A stretch of DNA of 10,235 nt, taken from an uncultured Oscillospiraceae bacterium. Lineage in GTDB: Bacteria; Bacillota; Clostridia; Oscillospirales; Ruminococcaceae. The stretch is from NCBI GenBank assembly GCA_900552845.1, contig USBC01000056.1:1-10235 (forward strand), read 5' to 3'. A program made the translations under genes and the position numbers. The notes under the pieces were generated by a model, which worked only from the letters and a program-made list of their open reading frames with translations, had not been told where the DNA came from and did no database searches. Below are positions 1-6,622 of the stretch, in pieces (the first letter of the stretch is position 1; the number at the start of each line of letters is the position of its first letter).

Positions 1-584
1 CCGACCAGTCCATTAGAAAGCATAAGTCCAAGTACCTTCATGCGGTTGGTGGAGATGCCCTGCGCCCGCGCCATGTGCTCGTTATTGCCGGTGGCACGAA
101 TGGCGCAGCCAAGCTGGGTGCCGAAGAACCAGTACAACACAGCAACGATCACAAGAACGAAAATTCCGCCGACCAGTATGGCAGTGGGAACCTTGGCACT
201 GGTGAGCAGCAGCTTGTATTGCGTGCGGCTGACGGTGAGGTTGCTTTTACCGCCCATGATGTGCATATTGATGGAATAGAGGGCAAGCTGGGTAAGGATA
301 CCGGAAAGGATAGCGGGAATGCCCAGCACGGTATGCAAAAGCCCGGTGCACAGACCGGCAAGCGCACCTGCCAGCACTGCGCAAAGCAGTGCCAGCAGGG
401 GATTCATGCCGCCGATGATGCACACGGCAGCAACGGCGCCGCCGGTACAAAGGCTGTTATCTACCGTGAGGTCGGCGTAGTCCAAAATCTTATAGGTGAT
501 GGCAACGCCGATTGCCATGATGCCCCAGATGAGCCCCTGAGCCAAGGCTCCGGGCAGGGAATTGAGCAGCGTAAGCGGATTCAT
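1..584 (-). CDS. ABC transporter permease, TrpY-like (COG4120 type), partial: C-terminus off the window
   Basis: Integral membrane permease of an amino-acid-type ABC importer. The ATG at 584 follows an AGAGG ribosome binding site and lies 31 bp after the substrate-binding gene, so the two are in one operon; the ATPase gene is expected beyond the left edge. About 194 codons are visible and no stop is reached. The reading shows an N-terminal motif LPGALAQGLIWGIMAIGV, several hydrophobic helices (roughly residues 10-30, 45-75, 80-100 and 130-150), and the cytoplasmic segment GNNEHMARAQGI near residue 175, which is typical of permeases paired with COG2984 binding proteins. The substrate is not readable from the sequence. 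Homologues are annotated as tryptophan/tyrosine transport candidates (TrpXYZ). The upstream T-box supports amino-acid uptake, with the specifier pointing to tyrosine. Family assignment is confident; substrate is inferred. Confidence 0.88.
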   Translation of the reverse strand, partial: MNPLTLLNSLPGALAQGLIWGIMAIGVAITYKILDYADLTVDNSLCTGGAVAAVCIIGGMNPLLALLCAVLAGALAGLCTGLLHTVLGIPAILSGILTQLALYSINMHIMGGKSNLTVSRTQYKLLLTSAKVPTAILVGGIFVLVIVAVLYWFFGTQLGCAIRATGNNEHMARAQGISTNRMKVLGLMLSNGLV

Positions 585-615
585 GGTTTACCTCTTCATT
601 CGTTAGAATTTGGGA

Positions 616-1482
616 TTACTTGAGCGCCTCCGGAATGGTGATGCCGAGTTCGGCAGCGTTTTCCTCATTGATGACAAGGGACAGGTTGCTGACATCAAAG
701 AAGAAAATGGGGGTGGTGGCGGGGTCGGCACCGTTGACAAGGATATCGTAAGCCTGCTGACCTGCAGCGCGACCCAGCTCGTAGTAGCTGATGGCGTAGG
801 TGGCAAGGAAGCCGCTTTCGCACATACCGCCCTCGCCGCAGATAACGGGCTTGCCGGCAGCGGTGGTGATGTTGCTCATAGTGGGAACATTGGCAGCGAT
901 GAGGTTATCGGTCGGCTCGTAGAAGGCGTCCACCTCATTGCAGGCGGCGGTTACAACGGTCTGGATTTCGTTGGTATCGGCAACGGAGTAGATCTTAACG
1001 GTGAAGCCCTCGTTTTCAAAAGCGGTTTTTGCCTCATCTGCTTGAATCGCAGAGTTCTCCTCACCGGAGTTGATGACGATGCCGACGGTCTTTACCTCAG
1101 GGCAAAGGGTCTTCATCAGATCGACCTGTACGGTGACGGGGTTCATATCGGAGGCGCCGGTAACATTGGCGCCGGGGGCTTCATTGCTGGCAACCAGTCC
1201 GCTGAAAACATAGTCGGTCACGCTGGTGCCTACAACAGGGATATCGGAGGTCGCCTCGCGCGCCGCCTTAACGGCGTTGGTGGCGTTCGCCATAATCAGA
1301 TCGACCTTGGAGGAAACGAACTGGTTGACGATGGTGGTGCAGTTGGTCTGCTCGCCCTGTGCATTCTGGACACTGAACTGAACCTTATCGCCCAGCTTCT
1401 CGGTGAGGAATTCCTTAAAGCCGCGGGTGGCTTCGTCCAGTGCGGGGTGTTCTGCCAGCTGAACAATGCCGATCTGGAACAC
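616..1482 (-). CDS. ABC transporter substrate-binding protein, TrpX-like (COG2984 type), main domain downstream of an in-frame amber codon
   Basis: Periplasmic-type binding protein of the importer whose permease follows. The 288-residue body reads FQIGIVQLAEHPALDEATRGFKEF at the start (shown in part as FQIGIVQLAEHPALD), then a two-lobed type I fold with DLIMANATNAVKAA, VVGTSVTDY and a late DNLIAANVPTM segment, as in COG2984/ABC_sub_bind proteins. The only in-frame start for this part is the GTG at 1482, directly after a TAG at 1483-1485. The same frame upstream (1486-1596) encodes a perfect lipoprotein signal peptide and linker, so this is one gene interrupted by a single nonsense codon. No ribosome binding site precedes the GTG: the preceding tract is C-rich. 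As written, the product would be cytosolic or absent. The body contains no other lesion, which suggests a recent mutation, a sequencing error or suppression. The gene stops at TAA 616-618, 31 bp before the permease start. Confidence 0.85.
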   Translation of the reverse strand: MFQIGIVQLAEHPALDEATRGFKEFLTEKLGDKVQFSVQNAQGEQTNCTTIVNQFVSSKVDLIMANATNAVKAAREATSDIPVVGTSVTDYVFSGLVASNEAPGANVTGASDMNPVTVQVDLMKTLCPEVKTVGIVINSGEENSAIQADEAKTAFENEGFTVKIYSVADTNEIQTVVTAACNEVDAFYEPTDNLIAANVPTMSNITTAAGKPVICGEGGMCESGFLATYAISYYELGRAAGQQAYDILVNGADPATTPIFFFDVSNLSLVINEENAAELGITIPEALK

Positions 1483-1596
1483 CTATTCATCGGGATTGGA
1501 GGGGGTGGGGGTGGGGGTGCTGTTATTGCCGCAGGCGGTCATGCCGGCGACCATGAGACTGGCGGCTGCTGCCGCTAAAAGCTTTTTGATTTTCAT
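1483..1596 (-). pseudogene. Severed lipoprotein signal peptide and linker of the substrate-binding protein
   Basis: The ATG at 1596 has an AAGGAG ribosome binding site about 8 bases upstream and starts a 37-residue reading: positive KIKK, an alanine-rich hydrophobic core, the lipobox MTAC with the lipidated Cys at residue 22, then a linker GNNSTPTPTPSNPDE. Codon 38 is TAG (1483-1485) and the mature domain continues in the same frame at the next codon. Because signal and mature parts share a frame, a slip in the nearby C-rich tract could not restore the protein; a base substitution, suppression or readthrough would be needed. This short piece alone would be only a signal peptide. Confidence 0.8.
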
Positions 1597-1680
1597 AGTG
1601 TTTGCTCCTTATCTTTGACTTTGGTTTGTTGAAAATGAATCTATCTGAAAGCCCCGCGGGAGGCACATCAGCCGGTAAAC

Positions 1681-1723
1681 AAAAAGCCCCTGTTTTTCCG
1701 CACTTTCTCCGGAAAAAACAGGG
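1681..1723 (-). terminator. Rho-independent terminator of the T-box leader
   Basis: On the minus strand CCCTGTTTTTTCCG pairs with CGGAAAAACAGGG across a 9-base loop, followed by GCTTTTTG. Its 5' arm CCCTG also pairs with CAGAG of the T-box antiterminator, so the two structures exclude each other, as expected for transcription attenuation. Confidence 0.92.
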
Positions 1724-1980
1724 ACGATAAAGGCTTTTATCGTGGTACCACTCTGCTTCGGGCTTCCCTTACGGGCAAGCCCCTCCTTGGGCAGCTATCA
1801 CTGTCCGCACGATGTAACGGTCGAACCCGACGCAGCCTACTCTCCGGTGGGAGGTGTTCGGTGCGCAGCTACCGAAAGGTACTTCATCCGCCTGACTCAT
1901 CATTGCCTCGCAGCAGCCGGCAACTCTCTGGAGATTTTGGGGCGGGTTACTTTTTTTCGGTCAGTGCCTTTGTTTTTGTT
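1681..1980 (-). ncRNA. T-box riboswitch leader, probable tyrosine specifier (UAC)
   Basis: This tRNA-sensing leader lies between the promoter and the ABC importer genes. It carries the T-box sequence AGAGTGGTACCACG at 1741-1754, containing the UGGU bulge that pairs with the tRNA acceptor end. Stem I is recognisable: the basal helix ACCGAAA/TTTCGGT with K-turn-like CUGA/UAGC flanks, an AGUA/GAA loop-E pair, the AGAGAG and GCTGCTGCGA apical elements, and a specifier loop reading GATGAAGTACC. Taking one base after GAA as spacer, the specifier is UAC at 1879-1881 (Tyr). The variable bulge base U fits discriminator A73, as in tRNA-Tyr, and not the G73 of bacterial tRNA-Trp. Stem III is GGGCTT...AAGCCC. 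The antiterminator uses CAGAG with CCCTG, which is also the 5' arm of the terminator. Uncharged tRNA is expected to switch the importer on. The specifier assignment is less certain than the T-box call. Confidence 0.93.
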
Positions 1981-1986
1981 GTCTGT

Positions 1987-2015
1987 ACTTTAGCACTTCT
2001 ACTCACGAAAGTCAA
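1987..2015 (-). promoter_or_regulatory. Sigma-A-type promoter of the T-box/ABC importer operon
   Basis: On the minus strand, -35 TTGACT (2010-2015) and -10 TAAAGT (1987-1992) are separated by 17 bases. The predicted transcript start, near 1980, lies just upstream of T-box stem I. Confidence 0.8.
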
Positions 2016-2146
2016 CAGCTTTTTTGAGAAATGTTTTACTTTTGGCAATGTGAGGGGAATTTGAAACGATCGGGACGATCTTTTGGATAAAATAAACGAA
2101 AATAGAGAACCGATTTGGCAAAGATGACATCATGGAACAGGAACGA

Positions 2147-2175
2147 TTGCATTACAGGTGAAGCGGGGGTACAAT
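2147..2175 (+). promoter_or_regulatory. Probable promoter of the thioredoxin-reductase-like gene
   Basis: -35 TTGCAT (2147-2152) and -10 TACAAT (2170-2175) with a 17-base spacer, about 58 bases before the GTG start. It is divergent from the T-box operon promoter, about 130 bp away. The stretch between the two promoters (2016-2146) shows no gene or clear operator to my reading. Confidence 0.6.
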
Positions 2176-2233
2176 AAGGACGGAAAAATATCAGGCTCCG
2201 GTGCAAGCGGACGGAGCGGAAAGGAAGGACACA

Positions 2234-3094
2234 GTGGGAAAGATCGTTGTGGTGGGTTCGGGACCCGCAGGCTGCAGCGCGGCGCTGTATGCAGCAAGAG
2301 CGGGAATGGAGGTAACAGTCATCAGTATGGGAATGGGCGCCCTGCAAAAGGCGGAGCTGATCCAGAACTACTATGGCTTTGAGGAAGGCATTACCGGTGC
2401 GGAGCTGTACCGGCGAGGCGTCGCCGGCGCCAAAGCGGTCGGGGCAAGGTTTATTACGGCGGAGGTGGTCGGACTGGACTATGCCGCCACACTGGTGGTG
2501 CAGACCACAGCAGGGGAGTACCCTGCCGACGCAGTAATACTGGCGACCGGAACGGGACGTATAGCCCCTAAGATACCGGGACTGAACGAGCATGAGGGGC
2601 ATGGAGTGAGTTATTGCGCCACCTGCGACGCTTTCTTCTACCGCGGGAAAACGGCAGCGGTGCTGGGCAGCGGGGAATATGCCCTGCATGAGGTACAGGC
2701 GCTGCTTCCGCTTGCCGATAAGGTGCTGCTGTGCACCAACGGGGAGCCGCTGACGGCGGAATTCCCAGCGGCGGTAGAGGTTTATCCCGAAAAGCTGGCT
2801 GCCGTGGAGGGCGAGCCGAACGTTTCCGCCTTGAGGCTGGCAAACGGCGAGGTGCTGCCGGCAGATGGACTGTTTGTGGCGCTGGGGACGGCGGGCAGCG
2901 CGGCACTGGCGCGCAAGCTGGGCGCACCGTTGGAAAACGGGCGCATAGTGGTAAACGAAAAGATGCAGACCGGCATTCCGGGTCTGTTTGCGGCGGGCGA
3001 CTGCACCGGCGGCATGCTACAGGTGTGTAAGGCAGTGCACGAAGGCGCGCTGGCGGCGACCGAGGCGGTAAAGCTGGTGAGGGGGCAGAAATAA
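2234..3094 (+). CDS. Thioredoxin-reductase-like FAD flavoprotein lacking the canonical NADPH motif
   Basis: A 286-residue member of the low-molecular-weight thioredoxin reductase family. These enzymes use FAD and a CxxC pair to reduce thioredoxin-type disulfides in the cytosol. Visible: the N-terminal FAD-binding GSGPAG (residues 8-13), the redox centre C128-A-T-C131-D, and the C-terminal FAD-contacting GLFAAGDCTGG. The start is taken as GTG 2234 because AAGGAAGGA lies 5 bases upstream and the reading then begins exactly at the dinucleotide fold; upstream in-frame codons look non-coding. The second dinucleotide site is degenerate: GSGEYA at 145-150, and where NADPH-dependent enzymes have HRRxxxRA the protein reads CTNGEPL. 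It is also shorter than typical TrxB (about 305-320 aa). This resembles the ferredoxin-dependent flavin thioredoxin reductases described in clostridia, but the electron donor cannot be read directly. No thioredoxin gene is adjacent. An EamA gene follows about 47 bp downstream. Confidence 0.87.
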   Translation: MGKIVVVGSGPAGCSAALYAARAGMEVTVISMGMGALQKAELIQNYYGFEEGITGAELYRRGVAGAKAVGARFITAEVVGLDYAATLVVQTTAGEYPADAVILATGTGRIAPKIPGLNEHEGHGVSYCATCDAFFYRGKTAAVLGSGEYALHEVQALLPLADKVLLCTNGEPLTAEFPAAVEVYPEKLAAVEGEPNVSALRLANGEVLPADGLFVALGTAGSAALARKLGAPLENGRIVVNEKMQTGIPGLFAAGDCTGGMLQVCKAVHEGALAATEAVKLVRGQK

Positions 3095-3141
3095 TGGCGT
3101 CCCGGACATCAAGGGAGCAAAGCACAACAGGAGGGAACGGT

Positions 3142-3555
3142 ATGTGGTTGGTATTTGCGCTGCTTTCGGCGATTTTTGCGGCGCTGACTTCCATTCTTGC
3201 CAAGGTGGGAATCGAAGGGGTCAATTCCACCCTTGCTACTGCGATCCGCACCGGCGTGGTGCTGCTGATGGCATGGGGTATGGTGTTTCTTACCGATACG
3301 CAGGGCGGTATCTCCGGCATCAGCGGAAAAAGCTGGCTGTTTTTGATCCTATCCGGTTTGGCAACGGGTGCTTCGTGGCTGTGCTATTACAAGGCGCTGC
3401 AGATGGGAGAAGCCAGTAAGGTGGTGCCGGTGGACAAGCTGAGCGTCATTTTTACGCTGGTGCTGGCATTTGTATTCCTGCATGAGAAATTCACTCCGAA
3501 ATCACTGATCGGTTGTATGCTCATCGGGGCAGGCACGCTGCTAATGGTGCTGTAA
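3142..3555 (+). CDS. Single-domain EamA family membrane transporter (137 aa)
   Basis: Small drug/metabolite-transporter superfamily protein with one EamA domain, expected to work as a dimer in the cytoplasmic membrane; the substrate is unknown. About five hydrophobic segments are visible: roughly residues 1-20, 30-50, 65-85, 90-112 and 118-137. The ATG at 3142 is chosen because GGAGGG sits directly upstream and the reading begins with a membrane segment (MWLVFALLSAIFAALTSILA). An in-frame ATG at 3094 overlapping the previous stop would add 16 polar residues and lacks support. Signatures include LATGASWLCYYKALQMGEAS and VVPVDKLSVIFTLVLAFVFLHE (read in parts), typical of half-size EamA proteins of 135-145 aa; the length is therefore normal and not a truncation. 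It is probably co-transcribed with the flavoprotein upstream. No convincing terminator follows: only a short GCGGA-GAA-TCCGC hairpin at 3589-3601 without a T-run. Confidence 0.9.
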   Translation: MWLVFALLSAIFAALTSILAKVGIEGVNSTLATAIRTGVVLLMAWGMVFLTDTQGGISGISGKSWLFLILSGLATGASWLCYYKALQMGEASKVVPVDKLSVIFTLVLAFVFLHEKFTPKSLIGCMLIGAGTLLMVL

Positions 3556-3664
3556 ACCGCAATTTATCGGAAAAAGGACAGAAAGCAGGCGGAGAATCCG
3601 CGGCAGCGGGCGCAATTTGTACGGAATAGATAAAAGACAGAGGTTTTTTTCATGGGTTTTTTCC

Positions 3665-3693
3665 TTGCACTATGGGGGGATATATAGTAATAT
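3665..3693 (+). promoter_or_regulatory. Promoter of the nrdDG operon
   Basis: -35 TTGCAC (3665-3670) and -10 TAATAT (3688-3693) with a 17-base spacer. The -10 hexamer lies inside the first NrdR-like box, so a bound repressor would block RNA polymerase. The preceding intergenic stretch from 3556 holds only A/T-rich tracts and a weak hairpin. Confidence 0.7.
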
Positions 3694-3732
3694 ATTGTGT
3701 AGAAGATAAAAACAAACACCTATATATTGTGT
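3685..3732 (+). promoter_or_regulatory. nrdR box: Tandem NrdR-type operator boxes
   Basis: Two sites, TAGTAATATATTGTGT (3685-3700) and CACCTATATATTGTGT (3717-3732), match 12 and 13 of 16 positions of the NrdR consensus acaCwAtATaTwGtgt. Their centres are 32 bp apart, about three helical turns, which is the usual arrangement for NrdR tandem sites upstream of ribonucleotide reductase genes. NrdR is a zinc/ATP-cone repressor that senses dATP/ATP. The match, the spacing and the downstream gene together make the call strong; nrdR itself is not in this window. Confidence 0.82.
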
Positions 3733-3779
3733 TTAGGACGCTAAAGCACCATAGTAAGAGGAAAGAGAGGAAAAACCGC

Positions 3780-5954
3780 ATGAAAGTCATTAAAAGAAAC
3801 GGCTCCGAGGTCGATTTTGACATTACTAAGATCATAGCCGCTATCACAAAAGCCAATGATGTGGTGGAGGAAAGTGAGCGTATGACGCCCATGCAGATCC
3901 GCCGCATTGCGGAATCGGTAGACCTTGCCTGCCAGAAGATGAACCGTTCCCCCTCGGTAGAGGAGATTCAGGATCTGGTGGAAAAGCAGATCATGGCGCA
4001 CGGCGCCTTTGAGGTGGCAAAACGCTACATCACCTACCGCTATACCCGCAGTTTGGTGCGCCGCAGTAACACCACCGATGAGAAGATCCTTTCCCTCATC
4101 GAGTGCTGCAACGAGGAAGCCAAGCAGGAAAATTCCAATAAGAACCCGGTGGTCAATTCCACTCAGCGCGACTACATGGCGGGCGAGGTTTCCCGCGATA
4201 TTACCAACCGTATTCTGCTGCCGCCCGATATTGTAGAGGCGCACAATGAGGGGATTATCCATTTCCACGACAGCGACTACTTTGCCCAGCATATGCATAA
4301 CTGCGATCTGGTCAATCTGGAGGATATGCTGCAGAACGGCACGGTCATTACCGGCACGCTGATCGAGCGTCCTCATTCCTTCTCCACCGCCTGCAACATT
4401 GCCACCCAGATCATTGCGCAGGTGGCAAGCAACCAGTATGGCGGACAGTCCATCTCGCTGACTCACCTTGCTCCCTTTGTGCAGGTCAGCCGTGAGAAGA
4501 TCCGCCGCCAGCTGCAGGAGGAAATGCAGGAGGTGGACGCTCCCGTTACCGAGGAACAGCTGAGTAAAATGGTGGAAAAACGCCTGCGTGACGAGATCCG
4601 CCGCGGTGTGCAGACCATTCAGTATCAGGTGGTGACGCTGCTGACCACCAATGGTCAGGCGCCCTTTGTTACGGTATTTATGTATCTGAATGAAGCCAAG
4701 AGCGAGCAGGAAAAGCACGATCTGGCGCTGATTATCGAGGAAGTGCTGATGCAGCGCTATGAGGGTGTAAAGAACGAAAGCGGCGTTTGGGTCACGCCGG
4801 CATTCCCCAAGCTCATTTATGTGCTGGAGGAGGACAACATTTACGAAAACAGCGAGTACTACTACCTGACCCGCCTTGCCGCCAAGTGCACCGCCAAGCG
4901 CATGGTGCCGGACTACATCAGTGAAAAGAAGATGCTGGAGCTGAAGGTGGATAAAAACGGCGAGGGTCACTGCTATACCTGCATGGGCTGCCGCAGCTTT
5001 TTGACCCCCTATGTAGATGAAAACGGAAAGCCGAAGTATTACGGACGCTTCAATCAGGGCGTTGTGACCATCAATCTGGTTGATGTGGCGCTTTCCTCCG
5101 GCGGCAATCTGGAGAAATTCTGGAAGATCTTTGACGAGCGGCTGGAGCTGTGCCACCGTGCGCTGATGTGCCGCCATAACCGTCTGAAGGGCACCCTTTC
5201 CGATGCCGCGCCGATCCTGTGGCAGTATGGCGCCTGTGCCCGCCTGAAGAAGGGCGAGACCATTGACAAGCTGCTGTACGGCGGCTATTCCACCATTAGT
5301 CTGGGCTATGCCGGCCTTTACGAATGCGTGAAATACATGACCGGCAAGAGCCATACCGATCCCTCCGCTACCCCCTTCGCACTGGAGATCATGCAATACA
5401 TGAACACTGCCTGCAAGAAGTGGAAAGAGGAGCATAACATCGACTTCAGCCTGTATGGGACGCCGCTGGAAAGCACCACCTATAAATTTGCCAAGTGCCT
5501 GCAAAAGCGCTTTGGCGTCATCGAGGGCGTGACCGACAAGAGCTACATTACCAACAGCTACCATGTTCATGTTACCGAGGAGATCAATGCCTTTGACAAG
5601 CTGCGGTTCGAGGCGCAGTTCCAGCATCTCTCTCCCGGCGGCGCGATCAGCTATGTGGAAGTACCCAATATGCAGCAAAACCTGGAGGCTGTATTGCAGG
5701 TCATGCGCTTCATCTACGATAATATCATCTATGCCGAGCTGAATACCAAGAGCGACTATTGTCAGGTATGCGGCTGGGACGGCGAGATTGATATTGTGGA
5801 GGAGGACGGCAAGCTTATTTGGCGCTGCCCCAAGTGCGGTAACACCGATCAGGATAAGATGAATGTTGCCCGCCGTACCTGCGGATATATCGGGACACAG
5901 TTCTGGAACCAGGGACGCACGCAGGAGATCAAGGACCGCGTGCTGCACCTGTAA
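3780..5954 (+). CDS. nrdD: Anaerobic (class III) ribonucleoside-triphosphate reductase, large subunit
   Basis: Reduces ribonucleoside triphosphates to dNTPs in the absence of oxygen, using a glycyl radical installed by NrdG. The 724-residue protein starts at ATG 3780, which has AGAGAGG nine bases upstream; the in-frame ATG at 3672 lies in the promoter and is rejected. Residues 1-90 form an ATP-cone (MKVIKRNGSEVDFDITKI) for allosteric control by ATP/dATP. The catalytic barrel includes HFHDSDYF, SLTHLAPFV, the active-site region CYTCMGCRSFLTPY and ITNSYHVHV. The C-terminal zinc site is C661-x2-C664 and C683-x2-C686, and the glycyl radical loop RRTCGYIG places the radical at Gly702. Length and motifs are complete. 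nrdG follows 74 bp downstream, separated by a hairpin. Tandem NrdR boxes upstream indicate repression when dNTP is sufficient. Confidence 0.98.
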   Translation: MKVIKRNGSEVDFDITKIIAAITKANDVVEESERMTPMQIRRIAESVDLACQKMNRSPSVEEIQDLVEKQIMAHGAFEVAKRYITYRYTRSLVRRSNTTDEKILSLIECCNEEAKQENSNKNPVVNSTQRDYMAGEVSRDITNRILLPPDIVEAHNEGIIHFHDSDYFAQHMHNCDLVNLEDMLQNGTVITGTLIERPHSFSTACNIATQIIAQVASNQYGGQSISLTHLAPFVQVSREKIRRQLQEEMQEVDAPVTEEQLSKMVEKRLRDEIRRGVQTIQYQVVTLLTTNGQAPFVTVFMYLNEAKSEQEKHDLALIIEEVLMQRYEGVKNESGVWVTPAFPKLIYVLEEDNIYENSEYYYLTRLAAKCTAKRMVPDYISEKKMLELKVDKNGEGHCYTCMGCRSFLTPYVDENGKPKYYGRFNQGVVTINLVDVALSSGGNLEKFWKIFDERLELCHRALMCRHNRLKGTLSDAAPILWQYGACARLKKGETIDKLLYGGYSTISLGYAGLYECVKYMTGKSHTDPSATPFALEIMQYMNTACKKWKEEHNIDFSLYGTPLESTTYKFAKCLQKRFGVIEGVTDKSYITNSYHVHVTEEINAFDKLRFEAQFQHLSPGGAISYVEVPNMQQNLEAVLQVMRFIYDNIIYAELNTKSDYCQVCGWDGEIDIVEEDGKLIWRCPKCGNTDQDKMNVARRTCGYIGTQFWNQGRTQEIKDRVLHL

Positions 5955-5978
5955 ACCGAAAACCGTTTCATCAAAGGA

Positions 5979-6000
5979 GGGACGCTCTGCGGGGCGTCCC
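5979..6000 (+). other. Intercistronic stem-loop between nrdD and nrdG
   Basis: GGGACGC (5979-5985) pairs with GCGTCCC (5994-6000) over an 8-base loop, followed by only TTT and then GG. It is too poor in T for a strong terminator. It could be a partial terminator or mRNA-stabilising element setting the nrdD:nrdG ratio. The arm overlaps a GGAGG-like sequence that does not lead to a start codon. Confidence 0.6.
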
Positions 6001-6028
6001 TTTGGCGGCAGGGGAAAAAGGAGAGAGT

Positions 6029-6550
6029 ATGAATTACGCAAACATAAAAAACTGCGATATCGCCAACGGCGAAGGGGTACGGATCACGCTGTTTGTTTCC
6101 GGCTGCACCAACCACTGTGAAAACTGCTTCCAGCCGGAAACGTGGGATTTTAACTATGGAGAGCCCTTTACCCCGGCAGTGGAGGAGAAGCTGATTGAAA
6201 TGCTCCGGCCTGGTTTTATTAACGGGCTGACCCTTTTGGGCGGTGAGCCGATGGAACCGCAGAACCAACGGGCGCTGCTGCCCTTTTTGCGACGGGTGCG
6301 CAAGGAGCTGCCCGAAAAAACCATTTGGGCATTCAGCGGATTTACCTGGGAGGAACTGAATACCCCCGGCAGCCACTCCTGCTGCGAGACTACACCGGAG
6401 CTGCTTTCTCTGCTGGACGTGCTGGTGGACGGACGCTTTGTACAGGCGCTGTATGATATTTCCCTGCGTTTTCGCGGTTCCTCCAACCAGCGCATTATTG
6501 ATGTGCCAAAGACGCTGCAAAGCGGCAGTATTGTGCTGTGGCAGGACTGA
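6029..6550 (+). CDS. nrdG: Anaerobic ribonucleotide reductase activating protein (radical SAM)
   Basis: A radical SAM activase that uses a [4Fe-4S] cluster and S-adenosylmethionine to generate the glycyl radical on NrdD. The 173-residue protein begins at ATG 6029 with AAAAGGAGAGAG just upstream; the longer in-frame start at 6002 reads through this ribosome binding site and is rejected. The cluster motif is C26-x3-C30-x2-C33 (SGCTNHCENC), followed by PETWDF. The glycine-rich SAM-binding motif is LLGGEPM. Length is normal for the family (about 155-180 aa). Its position directly after nrdD, under the same promoter, confirms the pairing. A strong terminator follows 21 bases after the TGA stop. 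Confidence 0.97.
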   Translation: MNYANIKNCDIANGEGVRITLFVSGCTNHCENCFQPETWDFNYGEPFTPAVEEKLIEMLRPGFINGLTLLGGEPMEPQNQRALLPFLRRVRKELPEKTIWAFSGFTWEELNTPGSHSCCETTPELLSLLDVLVDGRFVQALYDISLRFRGSSNQRIIDVPKTLQSGSIVLWQD

Positions 6551-6571
6551 GACACCGCAACCATAAAGAAA

Positions 6572-6606
6572 CACCGGATCGGCGATAAAGCCTATCCGGT
6601 GCGTTT
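6572..6606. terminator. Terminator after nrdG, probably shared with the convergent desulfoferrodoxin gene
   Basis: CACCGGAT (6572-6579) pairs with ATCCGGTG (6594-6601), with an inner GGC/GCC helix over GATAAA, followed on the plus strand by CGTTTTTA. On the minus strand the stem is followed by TTTCTTTA, so it may also end the operon that stops at 6623. It is stronger in the plus direction. Confidence 0.88.
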
Positions 6607-6622
6607 TTATGTAATGATGTTC

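Noticed and set aside
1483..1485. TAG read as pyrrolysine or as evidence for a reassigned genetic code
   Set aside because: Binding proteins of this family have no pyrrolysine, no Pyl genes are seen, and the 62-aa ORF at 7715-7903 appears to end normally in TAG. A mutation or base error is simpler.
610..1578. 322-codon plus-strand frame opposite the substrate-binding gene
   Set aside because: Gly-rich low-complexity translation, no ribosome binding site, and it is antisense to a clear ABC binding protein. It is also a shadow.
1801..1860. GGTTCGA-containing stretch resembling a tRNA T-arm
   Set aside because: It lies within the T-box leader stem II/III region, with no complete cloverleaf around it.
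3589..3601. Possible terminator after the EamA gene
   Set aside because: The hairpin GCGGA-GAA-TCCGC is only five base pairs and is followed by GGCAGCGGG, not a T-run.
3741..6041. Open reading frame of 766 codons antisense to nrdD
   Set aside because: It mirrors nrdD, whose motifs are unambiguous. The translation is rich in Leu, His and Gln with no recognisable domain, and no ribosome binding site supports it. It is a codon-bias shadow.
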